NCBI GenBank assembly: GCA_029916745.1
Contig: JARXWK010000012.1
Span: 1 to 64,000 of the forward strand
Origin: Dysgonomonadaceae bacterium PH5-43
Lineage (GTDB): Bacteria > Bacteroidota > Bacteroidia > Bacteroidales > Azobacteroidaceae
Direction: 5' to 3'
Length of the DNA stretch: 64,000 nucleotides
The notes beneath the pieces were generated by a model, which saw only the letters and a program-made list of their open reading frames with translations, did no database searches and was not told the DNA's origin. This document shows positions 52,514 to 62,092 of this stretch, piece by piece. Numbering within the stretch: position 1 is the stretch's first letter; each line of letters begins with the position of its first letter. A program made the position numbers and the translations under genes.

Positions 52514-54163
52514 ATGACAAAAAGTGCTTTACAAATTGCTCGTTCAGCTTACGAGCCTAAAGTTCCTAAAACACTAAAAGGAAATGTGAAAATTCAAGAG
52601 GGCGAAGCTACTCAATCGGTTTCAGACCAAGAAGACGTTAAAATGCTTTTCCCAAATACTTACGGTATGCCTATCGTGAAATTTGTGGAAGGTACAGAGA
52701 AACAAAATAATGCTCCTATCAATGTAGGTGTAATATTGTCGGGCGGACAAGCTCCAGGCGGACATAATGTTATTGCTGGTATCTTCGATGGTATTAAGAA
52801 TATGAACTCAGATAGTCGTCTTTATGGATTTATTTTAGGTCCTGGCGGTTTAGTTGATCATAAATATATGGAACTAACTTCTGATATTATAGATGAATAT
52901 CGTAATACTGGTGGTTTTGATATGATTGGCTCTGGAAGAACTAAATTAGAAACAAAAGAGCAATTTGATAAAGGTCTTGAAATTCTTAAAAAACTAAACA
53001 TCTCAGCTTTAGTTATTATTGGAGGAGATGATTCGAACACTAACGCTTGTGTGTTGGCTGAATATTATGCTCAAATAGGTGCTGGTGTTCAGGTTATTGG
53101 TTGTCCTAAAACTATTGATGGAGACTTGAAAAACGAAATGATTGAAACTTCTTTCGGTTTTGATACAGCGTGTAAAGTTTATTCAGAAGTAATAGGTAAC
53201 ATACAACGCGACTGTAATTCGGCTCGTAAATATTGGCACTTTATTAAACTTATGGGTCGTTCGGCTTCTCATATCGCTTTAGAGTGCGCTTTACAAGTTC
53301 AACCTAACGTATGTATTGTATCAGAAGAAGTAGAAGCAAAAAATCTATCTTTAGATGATGTTGTACAATATGTAGCTGACATTGTAGCAAAAAGAGCTGA
53401 AAATGGAAACAACTTCGGAACTGTTCTTATTCCCGAAGGGTTAATAGAGTTTATTCCAGCAATGAAAGTTCTTATCGCAGAGCTTAACGACTATCTTGCT
53501 TGTTATGAAGAAGAGTTCAAACGCATCAAACGTTCGCACAGAAGAGCTCATATTATAGATAAGTTGAGCCCAGCAAACTCTAAAATATATGCAAGCCTTC
53601 CTGAAAACGTAGCTCTTCAGTTAACAATGGATAGAGACCCACACGGAAACGTACAAGTGTCTTTAATTGAAACAGAAAAGTTATTAGCAGAAATGGTAGG
53701 TAACCGTTTAGCAGAAATGGCTAAAGAAGGTAAGTTTAATGGTAAGTTTGCAACACAAGTTCACTTCTTCGGTTACGAAGGACGTTGTGCTGCGCCATCT
53801 AACTACGATGCCGACTATTGTTATTCATTAGGATATACAGCTTCAACATTAATAGGAGCAGGTAAAACAGGTTATATGTCGTCGGTAAGAAACACAACAG
53901 CACCTGCTGCCGAATGGATTGCTGGAGGTGTGCCTATTACTATGATGATGAATATGGAACGTCGTCACGGAGAAATGAAACCAGTTATCCAAAAAGCATT
54001 AGTTAAGTTAGATGGAGCACCATTCAAAACATTTGCTTCACAAAGAGATGCTTGGGCAGTAAACACAGACTATGTGTATCCTGGTCCAATTCAATATTTT
54101 GGTCCTACAGAAGTTTGCGACCAGCCAACAAAAACATTAACTATTGAGCAAGCTCAAAAATAA
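52514..54163 (+). CDS. pfp: PPi-dependent phosphofructokinase
   Basis: Pyrophosphate:fructose-6-phosphate 1-phosphotransferase of the long type, 549 residues. GGDD at 170-173 has Asp where ATP enzymes have Gly, and PKTIDGD (198-204) has the Lys typical of PPi-dependent enzymes. GGQAPGGHN near residue 78 binds the phosphoryl donor. It makes the upper glycolytic step reversible and saves ATP. Single-gene unit; I see no TAnnTTTG close to the start. Confidence 0.95.
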   Translation: MTKSALQIARSAYEPKVPKTLKGNVKIQEGEATQSVSDQEDVKMLFPNTYGMPIVKFVEGTEKQNNAPINVGVILSGGQAPGGHNVIAGIFDGIKNMNSDSRLYGFILGPGGLVDHKYMELTSDIIDEYRNTGGFDMIGSGRTKLETKEQFDKGLEILKKLNISALVIIGGDDSNTNACVLAEYYAQIGAGVQVIGCPKTIDGDLKNEMIETSFGFDTACKVYSEVIGNIQRDCNSARKYWHFIKLMGRSASHIALECALQVQPNVCIVSEEVEAKNLSLDDVVQYVADIVAKRAENGNNFGTVLIPEGLIEFIPAMKVLIAELNDYLACYEEEFKRIKRSHRRAHIIDKLSPANSKIYASLPENVALQLTMDRDPHGNVQVSLIETEKLLAEMVGNRLAEMAKEGKFNGKFATQVHFFGYEGRCAAPSNYDADYCYSLGYTASTLIGAGKTGYMSSVRNTTAPAAEWIAGGVPITMMMNMERRHGEMKPVIQKALVKLDGAPFKTFASQRDAWAVNTDYVYPGPIQYFGPTEVCDQPTKTLTIEQAQK

Positions 54164-54179
54164 TGTTTGAGAAATGAAT

Positions 54180-54209
54180 AGAAGAGATGTGGCTTGCCGC
54201 ATCTCTTCT
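54180..54209 (+). terminator. Hairpin after pfp
   Basis: AGAAGAGATG pairs with CATCTCTTCT with an inner GGC/GCC pair. No T-run follows, so termination may be partial. Confidence 0.6.
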
Positions 54210-54268
54210 GCATTATTGGGTTTAACTTATTGATTATTTCAATTCAGTATTAATTATTAATTAAAAAC

Positions 54269-55672
54269 ATGGGTGGTTTTTTCGGAACGATTTCAAAAGG
54301 TGAGTGTGTAGATGATTTGTATTACGGTACAGACTATAATTCTCACATGGGTACTAAGCGAGGTGGCTTATGTACGTGGACAGGTGAAGGCTTGCAACGC
54401 TCTATTCATAATTTAGAAAATTCTTATTTTAGAACTAAGTTTGAAGGCGACTTAAATAAATTTACAGGAAAGTCGGGAATAGGCGTAATAAGTGATACTG
54501 ACCCTCAGCCTATAGTAATGAATTCGCATCTCGGTAAGTATGCGGTGGTTACTGTGGCTAAGATTAATAATCTCGATGAATTGGAAGCGAGATTAATAGA
54601 TAGAGGACAGCATTTCTCTGAATTAAGTTCTGGGCAAACTAATCCAACCGAATTGGTAGCCTTGCTTATCGAAGAAGGTAAAACATTTGAAGAAGGTATA
54701 GAAAATGTTTTTAATTCTGTAGTAGGTTCGTGTACCTTATTAGTATTAACAGAAAACGGAATTATTGCAGCTCGAGACAAACTCGGAAGAATACCAGTTA
54801 TATTAGGTAAGAAAGAAGGGGCAATGTGTGTTTCTAACGAGCCTTGTGGTTATTCTAATCTTGGTTATGAGGTAGAATACGATTTAGGGCCGGCAGAAAT
54901 TGTTCGTCTAACGGCTGATGGTTTCGAACAACTAAGAAAACCTAATAAGAAGAAGCAGATTTGTTCTTTCTTATGGGTTTATTATGGTTATCCTGTTTCT
55001 AATTATGAAGGGATAAACGTAGACCAGGTTCGCTATGCGGGCGGTACGGCTATGGCTAAAGACGATAAACAAGATGTAGACTTTGTGGCGGGTATCCCAG
55101 ATTCTGGTGTAGGACACGCTTTAGGTTATGCAATAGGTAAAGGAGTTCCTTATAAAAGAGCTTTTATTAAGTACACTCCAACTTGGCCCCGAAGTTTTAC
55201 TCCTGCACGTCAAGAGCAAAGAGCTTTTATTGCTAAAATGAAATTGATTCCTAACAAATCGTTATTAAAGAATAATAGAATAATATTCTGTGATGATTCG
55301 ATAGTTCGTGGAACTCAATTAAAAGATAATGTAAATATATTGTACGATTATGGAGCGAAAGAAGTACATATGCGTATAGCTTGTCCTCCGTTGTTGTATG
55401 CTTGTCCTTTCCTTAATTTCACAGCTTCTAAATCAACATTAGAATTGATAACTCGAAGAATAATAAAAGACATAGAAGGAGAAGACGACAAGAATTTAGA
55501 ACTATATCAAAAGACCGACTCTCCTCAGTATAATAAGTTGGTTGATGAAATAAGAAAAAACTTAAACATAACAACTCTGAAGTTTAATTCGTTAGAAAAT
55601 CTTGTGGCATCTATTGGATTGCCTAAAGAGCAACTGTGTACTCACTGTTGGGACGGAACAAGCTACTTCTAA
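54269..55672 (+). CDS. PurF-like amidophosphoribosyltransferase without Cys2
   Basis: Protein of 467 residues with the PurF layout: Ntn glutaminase-like N-terminal half and phosphoribosyltransferase C-terminal half with the PRPP loop FCDDSIVRGTQ (about 345-355). Cys residues like the Fe-S ligands of the Bacillus type are visible (KQICSF, ACPF, CTHC). But the chain begins MGGFFG, so the catalytic N-terminal Cys2 of PurF is Gly; no propeptide Cys is in place. Thus glutamine hydrolysis is unlikely, and the protein may use ammonia or serve another function. A standard purF is presumably elsewhere. Confidence 0.82.
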   Translation: MGGFFGTISKGECVDDLYYGTDYNSHMGTKRGGLCTWTGEGLQRSIHNLENSYFRTKFEGDLNKFTGKSGIGVISDTDPQPIVMNSHLGKYAVVTVAKINNLDELEARLIDRGQHFSELSSGQTNPTELVALLIEEGKTFEEGIENVFNSVVGSCTLLVLTENGIIAARDKLGRIPVILGKKEGAMCVSNEPCGYSNLGYEVEYDLGPAEIVRLTADGFEQLRKPNKKKQICSFLWVYYGYPVSNYEGINVDQVRYAGGTAMAKDDKQDVDFVAGIPDSGVGHALGYAIGKGVPYKRAFIKYTPTWPRSFTPARQEQRAFIAKMKLIPNKSLLKNNRIIFCDDSIVRGTQLKDNVNILYDYGAKEVHMRIACPPLLYACPFLNFTASKSTLELITRRIIKDIEGEDDKNLELYQKTDSPQYNKLVDEIRKNLNITTLKFNSLENLVASIGLPKEQLCTHCWDGTSYF

Positions 55673-55683
55673 TTAAAGTATAT

Positions 55684-55723
55684 AGGGATTAGTATTACTA
55701 TGTATAGAGTAATATTAATCCCT
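55684..55723 (+). terminator. Hairpin after PurF-like gene
   Basis: AGGGATTA pairs with TAATCCCT, extended by TATTACT/AGTAATA with a small bulge. Confidence 0.65.
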
Positions 55724-55811
55724 AATTCTATTCAGACCCTTGAGTTTTCATTTCGGCGCTTAAAATAATCACTTCGGTATGCTTGTGGTAGTAGGCTATA
55801 ATAATATACCG

Positions 55812-55819
55812 TAACTTTG
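55812..55819 (+). promoter_or_regulatory. -7 element, LytS/LytR pair
   Basis: TAACTTTG, about 180 bases before the sensor gene, so the leader is long. Confidence 0.5.
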
Positions 55820-55825
55820 TATCAT

Positions 55826-55998
55826 CAAACAAGAGATAAAGTTAGATTGTGAGATATAGGAAAAGTGGTTATCCCGACGAAATGTTTATGTTATATTAGA
55901 GTTACACCGGGTCTTTAATATTTAGTAGTTCATAAAGCAAGAGAGAGTTAGTTTATAAGTAGTTGGGATAACCTCCTCTATCTAAAATCATAAATGAA
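55826..55998 (+). promoter_or_regulatory. Long leader of the LytS/LytR pair
   Basis: A 9-bp inverted repeat, GGTTATCCC at 55867-55875 and GGGATAACC at 55965-55973, encloses about 90 bases and ends 25 bases before the start codon. It could hold the leader in a closed form. No known riboswitch is recognised. The rest of the gap (55724-55811) shows nothing. Confidence 0.4.
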
Positions 55999-57129
55999 AT
56001 GCACCCTAATTCTTATTCAAAATTCGATGGTTACGGAAAAAAGGCAGCTTTGCACTTATCCCTTATAATAGGTATTATTCTTACTATAATAATGCTTATT
56101 GCTTTTTTATATGCTCGGTCGAGAGATTTGGGTGTAGAACATTCCTTGTCAGATTTCTTTTCAGTTAAATCAGCATTTACATTTATAACAAACACCCTGA
56201 TGCTGTATGTACTCTTCTTGTTTCAATTTTCAATTATAAGAAGATCTCATAAGCAAGGGAAGAAAAATGTTTTTATTATTATAGCCGGGTCTTTGTTGTT
56301 ATTGTTTATATTGAGTCCTTTCTTGTCGGCTCTTCAATGGCGTTTGTTTGTAGAACGTATAGAGCGTGTACCGCAAGATGCTTATATTGTTCTAAATCTT
56401 ATAAAGGATATGATATTGTTAGTTATAGCCTTCTTGTTTACAGCACTTATGTATACGTGGAATCAACACAGAAAAGTTTTAATAGAAAACCAAGAACTAA
56501 CAGTTGTAAGTCTTCAGAATAGATACGATGCTCTTAAAAATCAAATAGATCCTCATTTTCTTTTTAACTCTCTGAATACACTTAATGGCTTGATTGGTTA
56601 CGAAGACGATAAAGCACACGAATATTTAGCTCAGCTTTCGTCGGTATTCAGATATACAATGCAGAATAAGAATATTATGCAGCTTGTAGACGAACTAAAA
56701 TTCATTTGTTCTTATTCGTCGATGTTGGAGATTCGGTATCACGATGGATTAAATATAAAAGTAGATATAGAAGATAAGTATCTCGAATACTTTATTTTGC
56801 CGTTCGGTTTGCAAGTTTTGGTAGAAAATGCAGTTAAACACAATGTTATAAGCAGTAAATATCCTTTACAGATTACAATAGAAACAACCGACGACGCTAT
56901 AATAAGAGTAACAAACAATATTCGACTAAAACCTTCGTCTCCGACAGGAGGAGGTATTGGTTTGGCTAATCTTAACGAAAGGTATATGCTTATATTCAAC
57001 AAAGAAATAAATATTAATCAAGAAGACGATTGTTTTATAGTAGAAATTCCTCTAATAAAGAAGTTAGAAAAACAATTTAATGAAATAGAAGTAACATCTA
57101 ATGGTAAAGGCTGTAATTGTAGAAGATGA
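55999..57129 (+). CDS. LytS-type sensor histidine kinase
   Basis: Membrane histidine kinase of 376 residues. Four transmembrane helices (about 18-40, 58-80, 92-112, 133-153) without a clear sensor domain, then the HisKA_7TM/YehU-type kinase domain with the phosphoryl site H186 in PHFLFNSLN, the N-box VLVENAVKHN and the G-box GGGIGLANLNERY. It overlaps the response regulator gene by 29 bases. The signal is unknown. Confidence 0.92.
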   Translation: MHPNSYSKFDGYGKKAALHLSLIIGIILTIIMLIAFLYARSRDLGVEHSLSDFFSVKSAFTFITNTLMLYVLFLFQFSIIRRSHKQGKKNVFIIIAGSLLLLFILSPFLSALQWRLFVERIERVPQDAYIVLNLIKDMILLVIAFLFTALMYTWNQHRKVLIENQELTVVSLQNRYDALKNQIDPHFLFNSLNTLNGLIGYEDDKAHEYLAQLSSVFRYTMQNKNIMQLVDELKFICSYSSMLEIRYHDGLNIKVDIEDKYLEYFILPFGLQVLVENAVKHNVISSKYPLQITIETTDDAIIRVTNNIRLKPSSPTGGGIGLANLNERYMLIFNKEININQEDDCFIVEIPLIKKLEKQFNEIEVTSNGKGCNCRR

Positions 57130-57874
57130 GTTTGTGGCTGCGCAAAGCTTAAAACGCTTGATAAATTCGGTAGACGAAAATATTCAAGTGGTTGCAGTGT
57201 TGCAGAGTGTAGAAGAAAGCATAGAATGGTTCTCTCTAAACTCTCACCCAGAATTGGTGTTTATGGATATACACTTAGCCGATGGCTCTTCTTTTTCTAT
57301 CTTTGAAAAGATAAAGATAGAGTCTCCTATAATATTTACTACAGCCTACGACGAATACTCACTGAAAGCCTTCGAAGTAAATAGTATTGATTATTTATTA
57401 AAGCCAATAAGCAAACAAAATTTAGAACGAAGCCTTAATAAACTGAAAAGTTTATCGCACAATCAACCCGATAATGAAAAATTAATATCTAATCTTCTTG
57501 AAACTATCAATATGGGGAAAGAGAGTTATAAGTCTCATTTTCTTATTCCGCATAAAGATAAGTTAATACCATTGTCGACCGATCAGATTGCGTTTATTTA
57601 TTCTGAATACAAGATGGCTAAACTTGTAACTTTCAAACAGCAAACTTATACGTTGGATATGTCGTTAGACGAAATATATAGGCAACTAAACCCAGATGTG
57701 TTTTTCCGAGCAAACCGACAATATATCTTGTCGCATACATCTATCGACGATATAACAATATGGTTTGGAGGTAAACTGTCGGTAAACCTTATTTTGCCTG
57801 TAGCTGAAAAGATAATAGTTAGCAGAGCAAGAGTTGCCGAATTTAAGAACTGGTTTACGAATAAAGGAACGTAA
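57101..57874 (+). CDS. LytTR response regulator
   Basis: Response regulator of 257 residues: receiver domain with VEDE (7-10), phosphorylation site D56 (VFMDIHLAD), the Thr/Ala and Lys (LLKPISK), then a LytTR DNA-binding domain (about 150-250). It is the partner of the overlapping kinase. LytTR regulators bind paired short direct repeats; targets are not visible in the window. Confidence 0.93.
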   Translation: MVKAVIVEDEFVAAQSLKRLINSVDENIQVVAVLQSVEESIEWFSLNSHPELVFMDIHLADGSSFSIFEKIKIESPIIFTTAYDEYSLKAFEVNSIDYLLKPISKQNLERSLNKLKSLSHNQPDNEKLISNLLETINMGKESYKSHFLIPHKDKLIPLSTDQIAFIYSEYKMAKLVTFKQQTYTLDMSLDEIYRQLNPDVFFRANRQYILSHTSIDDITIWFGGKLSVNLILPVAEKIIVSRARVAEFKNWFTNKGT

Positions 57875-57886
57875 ACTAATGTTAAC

Positions 57887-58176
57887 TCGCACTTGACAAG
57901 AGCCTTTTTATTTTGTATATTTGCATAAGCAAAAGTGTAAAGCCTCCGAGAGATTAGCTCTTGGGGGCTTTTTATTGTGTGCGTTGGTGAAAATTACAGT
58001 ACGTTTTAGCAGAAAAACACCGAGTTTTAGTTAGGGAGACACCGAGTTGAAAAATAAACTCACTGAGATATTTTTGTGATGTACTGAGTTTGTCGAAAAA
58101 AGTCTTTGTGTGGTCGGTAAAGCAAAGTTTGAGTCTTTGCGTTTATGGTTAAAGATTGCAAAATGAGGTTAAAGTT
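57887..58176 (+). repeat. Dispersed intergenic element, copy 2
   Basis: Second copy of the element at 30681-30970, with the same order of parts and the same spacing between TTGACAA (57893-57899) and TATATTTG (57916-57923). It lies between the response regulator gene and tRNA-Lys. The rest of the gap to 58259 holds only AT-rich DNA. Confidence 0.75.
57929..57973 (+). ncRNA. Mini-transcript of the dispersed element, copy 2
   Basis: Predicted between TATATTTG (57916-57923) and the terminator at 57939-57973 (AAAGCC/GGCTTT plus CCGAGAG/CTCTTGG). Compared with copy 1 the stem sequence has changed but pairing is kept, which supports selection for the structure. Confidence 0.45.
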
Positions 58177-58259
58177 AGTACCGTAAGACTTTAAGATCTA
58201 CCTATAAATGTGTCGTATATAAAAAATCCTCAACTCTTGCGAACTGAGGATTTTGTTAG

Positions 58260-58332
58260 TGATCCGCCTGGGGCTCGAACCCAGGACCCCATCCTTAAAA
58301 GGGATGTGCTCTACCTGCTGAGCTAGCGAATC
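58260..58332 (-). tRNA. tRNA-Lys (anticodon TTT)
   Basis: A 73-base cloverleaf on the minus strand. The acceptor GATTCGC pairs with GCGGATC (one G-T), the D arm contains AGCTCAGCAGGTAGAGC, the anticodon loop reads CTTTTAA with TTT, and the T arm is CCTGGGTTCGAGCCCCAGG. The discriminator base is A; CCA is not encoded. A near-consensus TACCTTCG lies upstream at 58356-58363, divergent from the ettA promoter. Confidence 0.96.
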
Positions 58333-58375
58333 TCCTATTTGACTAAAAACGAGTGCGAAGGTAAAATAAATTTTC

Positions 58376-58383
58376 TATCTTTG
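58376..58383 (+). promoter_or_regulatory. -7 element, ettA operon
   Basis: TATCTTTG, 31 bases before ettA. Confidence 0.65.
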
Positions 58384-58414
58384 CAAAATAAATTAGAAAT
58401 TTGATGTAAAAAAT

Positions 58415-60100
58415 ATGGCTGACGACAAAAAAATTATTTTTTCAATGGTGGGAGTAAGCAAAACTTTCCCTCCTCATAAGCAAGTGCTGAAAGATATTTA
58501 TCTTTCTTTTTATTATGGTGCAAAAATCGGAATTATAGGATTGAATGGTTCTGGGAAATCAACTTTATTGAAGATAATAGCAGGTGTTGAAAAAGAATAT
58601 CAAGGCGATGTTGTGTTTTCTTCTGGCTATTCGGTGGGTTTGCTCGAACAAGAACCACAATTAGATGACGCTAAAACCGTTAAGGAAATAGTACAAGAAG
58701 GTGTTCAGGAAACAATGAACATACTGAAAGAATACGAAGCGATAAATGAAAAATTTGGATTGCCCGAGTATTACGAAGATGCAGATAAGATGGATCAGTT
58801 ATTTGCACGTCAGGCAGAGCTTCAAGATAAGATAGATGCTTCAGATGCTTGGAACATAGATAGTAAATTAGAGCGTGCTATGGACGCATTGCGCTGTCCG
58901 CCCGAAGATCAAATTGTAGGAACTCTTTCTGGAGGAGAAAGACGTAGGGTGGCTCTTTGTCGTTTATTGCTACAACAACCAGATATTTTATTGTTAGATG
59001 AGCCTACCAACCACTTAGATGCAGAGTCGATAGATTGGTTAGAGCAACATTTACAACAATATGCAGGAACTGTAATCTGTATAACTCACGATAGATATTT
59101 CTTAGATCACGTAGCGGGTTGGATACTTGAGTTGGATAGGGGAGAAGGTATACCTTGGAAAGGTAATTATACATCTTGGTTGGATCAGAAAACAACTCGA
59201 ATGGCTCAAGAGGAAAAGCAAGCAAGCAAAAGACGCAAAACTTTAGAACGAGAACTTGAGTGGTCGAAGATGGCTCCTAAGGCTCGTCAGGCTAAGGGTA
59301 AAGCTCGTCTTAATTCTTACGAACAACTACTTAATCAGGATACTAAAGAAAGAGAAGAAAAACTTGAAATATTTATTCCTAACGGACCTCGTTTGGGTAA
59401 CAAAGTAATTGAAGCCGTTAATGTTGCTAAAGCTTTTGGCGATAAACTGTTGTACGACAAGCTAAATTTTATGCTGCCTCCTAATGGAATAGTAGGAATT
59501 ATAGGACCTAATGGTGCTGGTAAAACAACCTTGTTCCGTTTAATTATGGGCTTAGATACGCCCGATGGAGGAACTTTTGAGGTTGGAGAAACTGTAAAAA
59601 TAGGGTATGTAGACCAGTCGCACGCTGATATCGACCCTGATAAAACTGTTTATGAAGTAGTTTCGGGAGGAACAGAATTTATAAGAGTGGCTGGCAAAGA
59701 AATAAATTCAAGAGCTTATTTAGGTAGGTTTAACTTTAATGGAGCAGATCAAGAAAAGAAATGTGGTGTGTTGTCTGGAGGAGAGCGTAATCGCTTACAT
59801 CTTGCGCTTACTCTTAAATCGGAAGCTAATGTGCTTTTGTTAGATGAACCAACAAACGATATAGACGTAAACACTCTAAGAGCTTTGGAAGAAGGTTTGG
59901 AGAATTTTGCAGGTTGTGCAGTTGTTATTTCTCACGATAGATGGTTCTTAGATAGAATTTGTACTCATATTCTTGCATTTGAAGGCGACTCTGAAGTATT
60001 CTACTTCGAGGGTTCGTATTCAGAATACGAAGAAAACAAAAAGAAACGCTTAGGTAACGTAGAACCTAAGAGAGTAAGATACCGTAAGTTAATGGAATGA
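58415..60100 (+). CDS. ettA: Energy-dependent translational throttle protein EttA
   Basis: ABC-F ATPase of 561 residues, acting at the ribosomal E site. Two ABC domains: Walker A GLNGSGKST (42-50) with signature LSGGERRRV, and Walker A GPNGAGKTT (about 355-363) with signature LSGGERNRL; between them is the linker with the Arg/Lys-rich segment and LNQDTKEREEKLEIFIPNGP typical of EttA. No transmembrane part. Its stop overlaps coaX by four bases, heading a five-gene operon. Confidence 0.95.
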   Translation: MADDKKIIFSMVGVSKTFPPHKQVLKDIYLSFYYGAKIGIIGLNGSGKSTLLKIIAGVEKEYQGDVVFSSGYSVGLLEQEPQLDDAKTVKEIVQEGVQETMNILKEYEAINEKFGLPEYYEDADKMDQLFARQAELQDKIDASDAWNIDSKLERAMDALRCPPEDQIVGTLSGGERRRVALCRLLLQQPDILLLDEPTNHLDAESIDWLEQHLQQYAGTVICITHDRYFLDHVAGWILELDRGEGIPWKGNYTSWLDQKTTRMAQEEKQASKRRKTLERELEWSKMAPKARQAKGKARLNSYEQLLNQDTKEREEKLEIFIPNGPRLGNKVIEAVNVAKAFGDKLLYDKLNFMLPPNGIVGIIGPNGAGKTTLFRLIMGLDTPDGGTFEVGETVKIGYVDQSHADIDPDKTVYEVVSGGTEFIRVAGKEINSRAYLGRFNFNGADQEKKCGVLSGGERNRLHLALTLKSEANVLLLDEPTNDIDVNTLRALEEGLENFAGCAVVISHDRWFLDRICTHILAFEGDSEVFYFEGSYSEYEENKKKRLGNVEPKRVRYRKLME

Positions 60101-60822
60101 GTAATCTGGTGATTGATAGAGGGAACTCTTCTTTTAAGGTGGCCGTATTTAAAGACGATGAGTTGATAAAACTATTTGTCTCGGATAGCTTAACGGAAGA
60201 GTTTCTTAGTGAAATTATTGATGCATATTCTATTAAAGCAGGGATTTTATCGACTGTAGTTAGTATTAATCCTTCGGTAATAGAGTTTTTGCACAATAAA
60301 TTGTTGTCGTTTTACGAACTTACTAATAAGTTAACTACTCCTTTAATAATAGATTACAAAACTCCCGAAAGCTTAGGAATGGATAGGCTTGCGGCAGCGG
60401 TAGGAGCTTACAGTTTGCGTAAAGGACAAGATTTATTAATTATAGACGCAGGAACAGCCATTACCATAGATTATGTTTCGGCAGGAGGTGTATATAAAGG
60501 AGGAAATATTTCGCCTGGAGTGGATTTGCGATTTAAGGCTTTGAATAGTTATACAGATAAATTGCCTTTAGTAACAGAAGATGGAGATATTCCTTGTTTT
60601 GGTTATAATACGGAAACAGCAATAAGGTCGGGTGTAATAGGCGGAATTGTTAGAGAATTAGATTCTTATATTGACGAATATAAAAAAAATAAAAATGTTT
60701 TCGCTTTTTTAACAGGAGGTTGCTCTTTTTACTTTGATAGTAAATTAAAAAACCGCATCTTTGCAGACGGAAATTTAGTTCTTAAGGGATTAAATGAAAT
60801 TTTGAATTATCAATATGATTAA
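60097..60822 (+). CDS. coaX: Type III pantothenate kinase
   Basis: First enzyme of CoA synthesis, 241 residues, ASKHA fold. The phosphate-binding motif DRGNSS (6-11) is a variant of the usual DxGNT; GMDRLAAAVGAY and IIDAGTAITIDYV mark the substrate and metal sites. Type III enzymes are usually insensitive to CoA feedback and need a monovalent cation. It overlaps both neighbours, ettA by four and the next gene by eight bases. Confidence 0.93.
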   Translation: MSNLVIDRGNSSFKVAVFKDDELIKLFVSDSLTEEFLSEIIDAYSIKAGILSTVVSINPSVIEFLHNKLLSFYELTNKLTTPLIIDYKTPESLGMDRLAAAVGAYSLRKGQDLLIIDAGTAITIDYVSAGGVYKGGNISPGVDLRFKALNSYTDKLPLVTEDGDIPCFGYNTETAIRSGVIGGIVRELDSYIDEYKKNKNVFAFLTGGCSFYFDSKLKNRIFADGNLVLKGLNEILNYQYD

Positions 60823-62092
60823 AACGAAATCAGTTTTACTATTATTTTTACTGGCATTATTGCCCGTAACTATATATTCTCAAAATGTAAACACAGTATC
60901 GCCATACACTCAGTATGGTTACGGACAATTAGCAGACCCAAGTTTTGGCTCGCAAAGAGGTATGGGTGGTATAGGATACGGGCTTAGAAACTCTGAGAAG
61001 ATTAATCCTTTGAACCCAGCTTCGTATTCAGCGGTAGATTCAATGACCTTTATGCTCGATTTTGCAGTTAAAGGGCAAACAGCGTGGTTGAAAGATGGTT
61101 CGACATCAAACACTAAAAACACTGCGGGTATAGAATATATAGCAATGCAATTCCCTTTGTCGCAGAAGTTAGGAATGGGCGTAGGCTTGTCTCCTGTGTC
61201 TCACGTGGGATATGAATACAGATTAAATCAATATGTTCCTGAATTAGACACCTACGCAGCATCTACATACAAAGGAAAGGGAGGTTTCAATAAGGCGTAT
61301 GCAACAGTTTCGTACAACTTTTTAGACCGTTTGTCTGTCGGAGTTAACCTTGGGTATATGTTTGGGAATATATATAAAACAGGTTATACAATGCCTGTTA
61401 CATCGGGGCATCAAATAAGTTGGAACGATACAATCAATACTTCTACTTTAACGTATGAACTTGGACTTCAATATACTTTCCCATTAGAAAATAAAGATGT
61501 TGTAACAATAGGAGCGGTATTCTCTCCTAAAATTAAAATGTCTAATAAAACAAAGAAAGGAATATTAAGAACTCAGAGTGGTTCAATAATCTCTGATAGC
61601 ATAGTTTCTGTGGGAAAAACTTCTTATCAGATGCCTGAAACATACTCTATAGGTTTCACTTATAATAAACCCAGAAAATTTACTCTTGGAGCCGACTTCC
61701 AATATCAACGTTGGGGCGATGCCGATTATTATGATATTACCAACTCGCAATTAACATTAACTGATAGAATGAAAATTAATGTAGGAGCGGAGTATATACC
61801 AAACTATACAGCAGGTAATGTTTTTAAGAAAATGAGATATAGAGCTGGTGCTTATTACTCTAACTCGTATGTTGAGGTTGATAATAAATATGGTTATAAA
61901 GATATGGGACTTACATTGGGATTTGGCATCCCGATGGTAGATAAACGTTCCTTTATCAATTTAGCTTTTGAATATAATATTATTAGTCCAGACAAGCGTC
62001 CTAACGCTAATATGATAGACGAAAAATATTTTAGATTTACACTTAGTTATACTTTCAACGAATTGTGGTTCTTCAAACGAAAACTTCAGTAA
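60815..62092 (+). CDS. Outer-membrane beta-barrel protein
   Basis: Outer-membrane protein of 425 residues. Signal peptide (MIKTKSVLLLFLLALLPVTIYS), then alternating hydrophobic strands typical of a large barrel, opening NTVSPYTQYGYGQLADPSFGSQRGMGG, similar in style to FadL/OmpP1-like proteins of Bacteroidota; the C-terminus ends in an aromatic-rich strand. Its place between coaX and lptC is likely conserved in the order. The cargo is unknown. Confidence 0.75.
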   Translation: MIKTKSVLLLFLLALLPVTIYSQNVNTVSPYTQYGYGQLADPSFGSQRGMGGIGYGLRNSEKINPLNPASYSAVDSMTFMLDFAVKGQTAWLKDGSTSNTKNTAGIEYIAMQFPLSQKLGMGVGLSPVSHVGYEYRLNQYVPELDTYAASTYKGKGGFNKAYATVSYNFLDRLSVGVNLGYMFGNIYKTGYTMPVTSGHQISWNDTINTSTLTYELGLQYTFPLENKDVVTIGAVFSPKIKMSNKTKKGILRTQSGSIISDSIVSVGKTSYQMPETYSIGFTYNKPRKFTLGADFQYQRWGDADYYDITNSQLTLTDRMKINVGAEYIPNYTAGNVFKKMRYRAGAYYSNSYVEVDNKYGYKDMGLTLGFGIPMVDKRSFINLAFEYNIISPDKRPNANMIDEKYFRFTLSYTFNELWFFKRKLQ

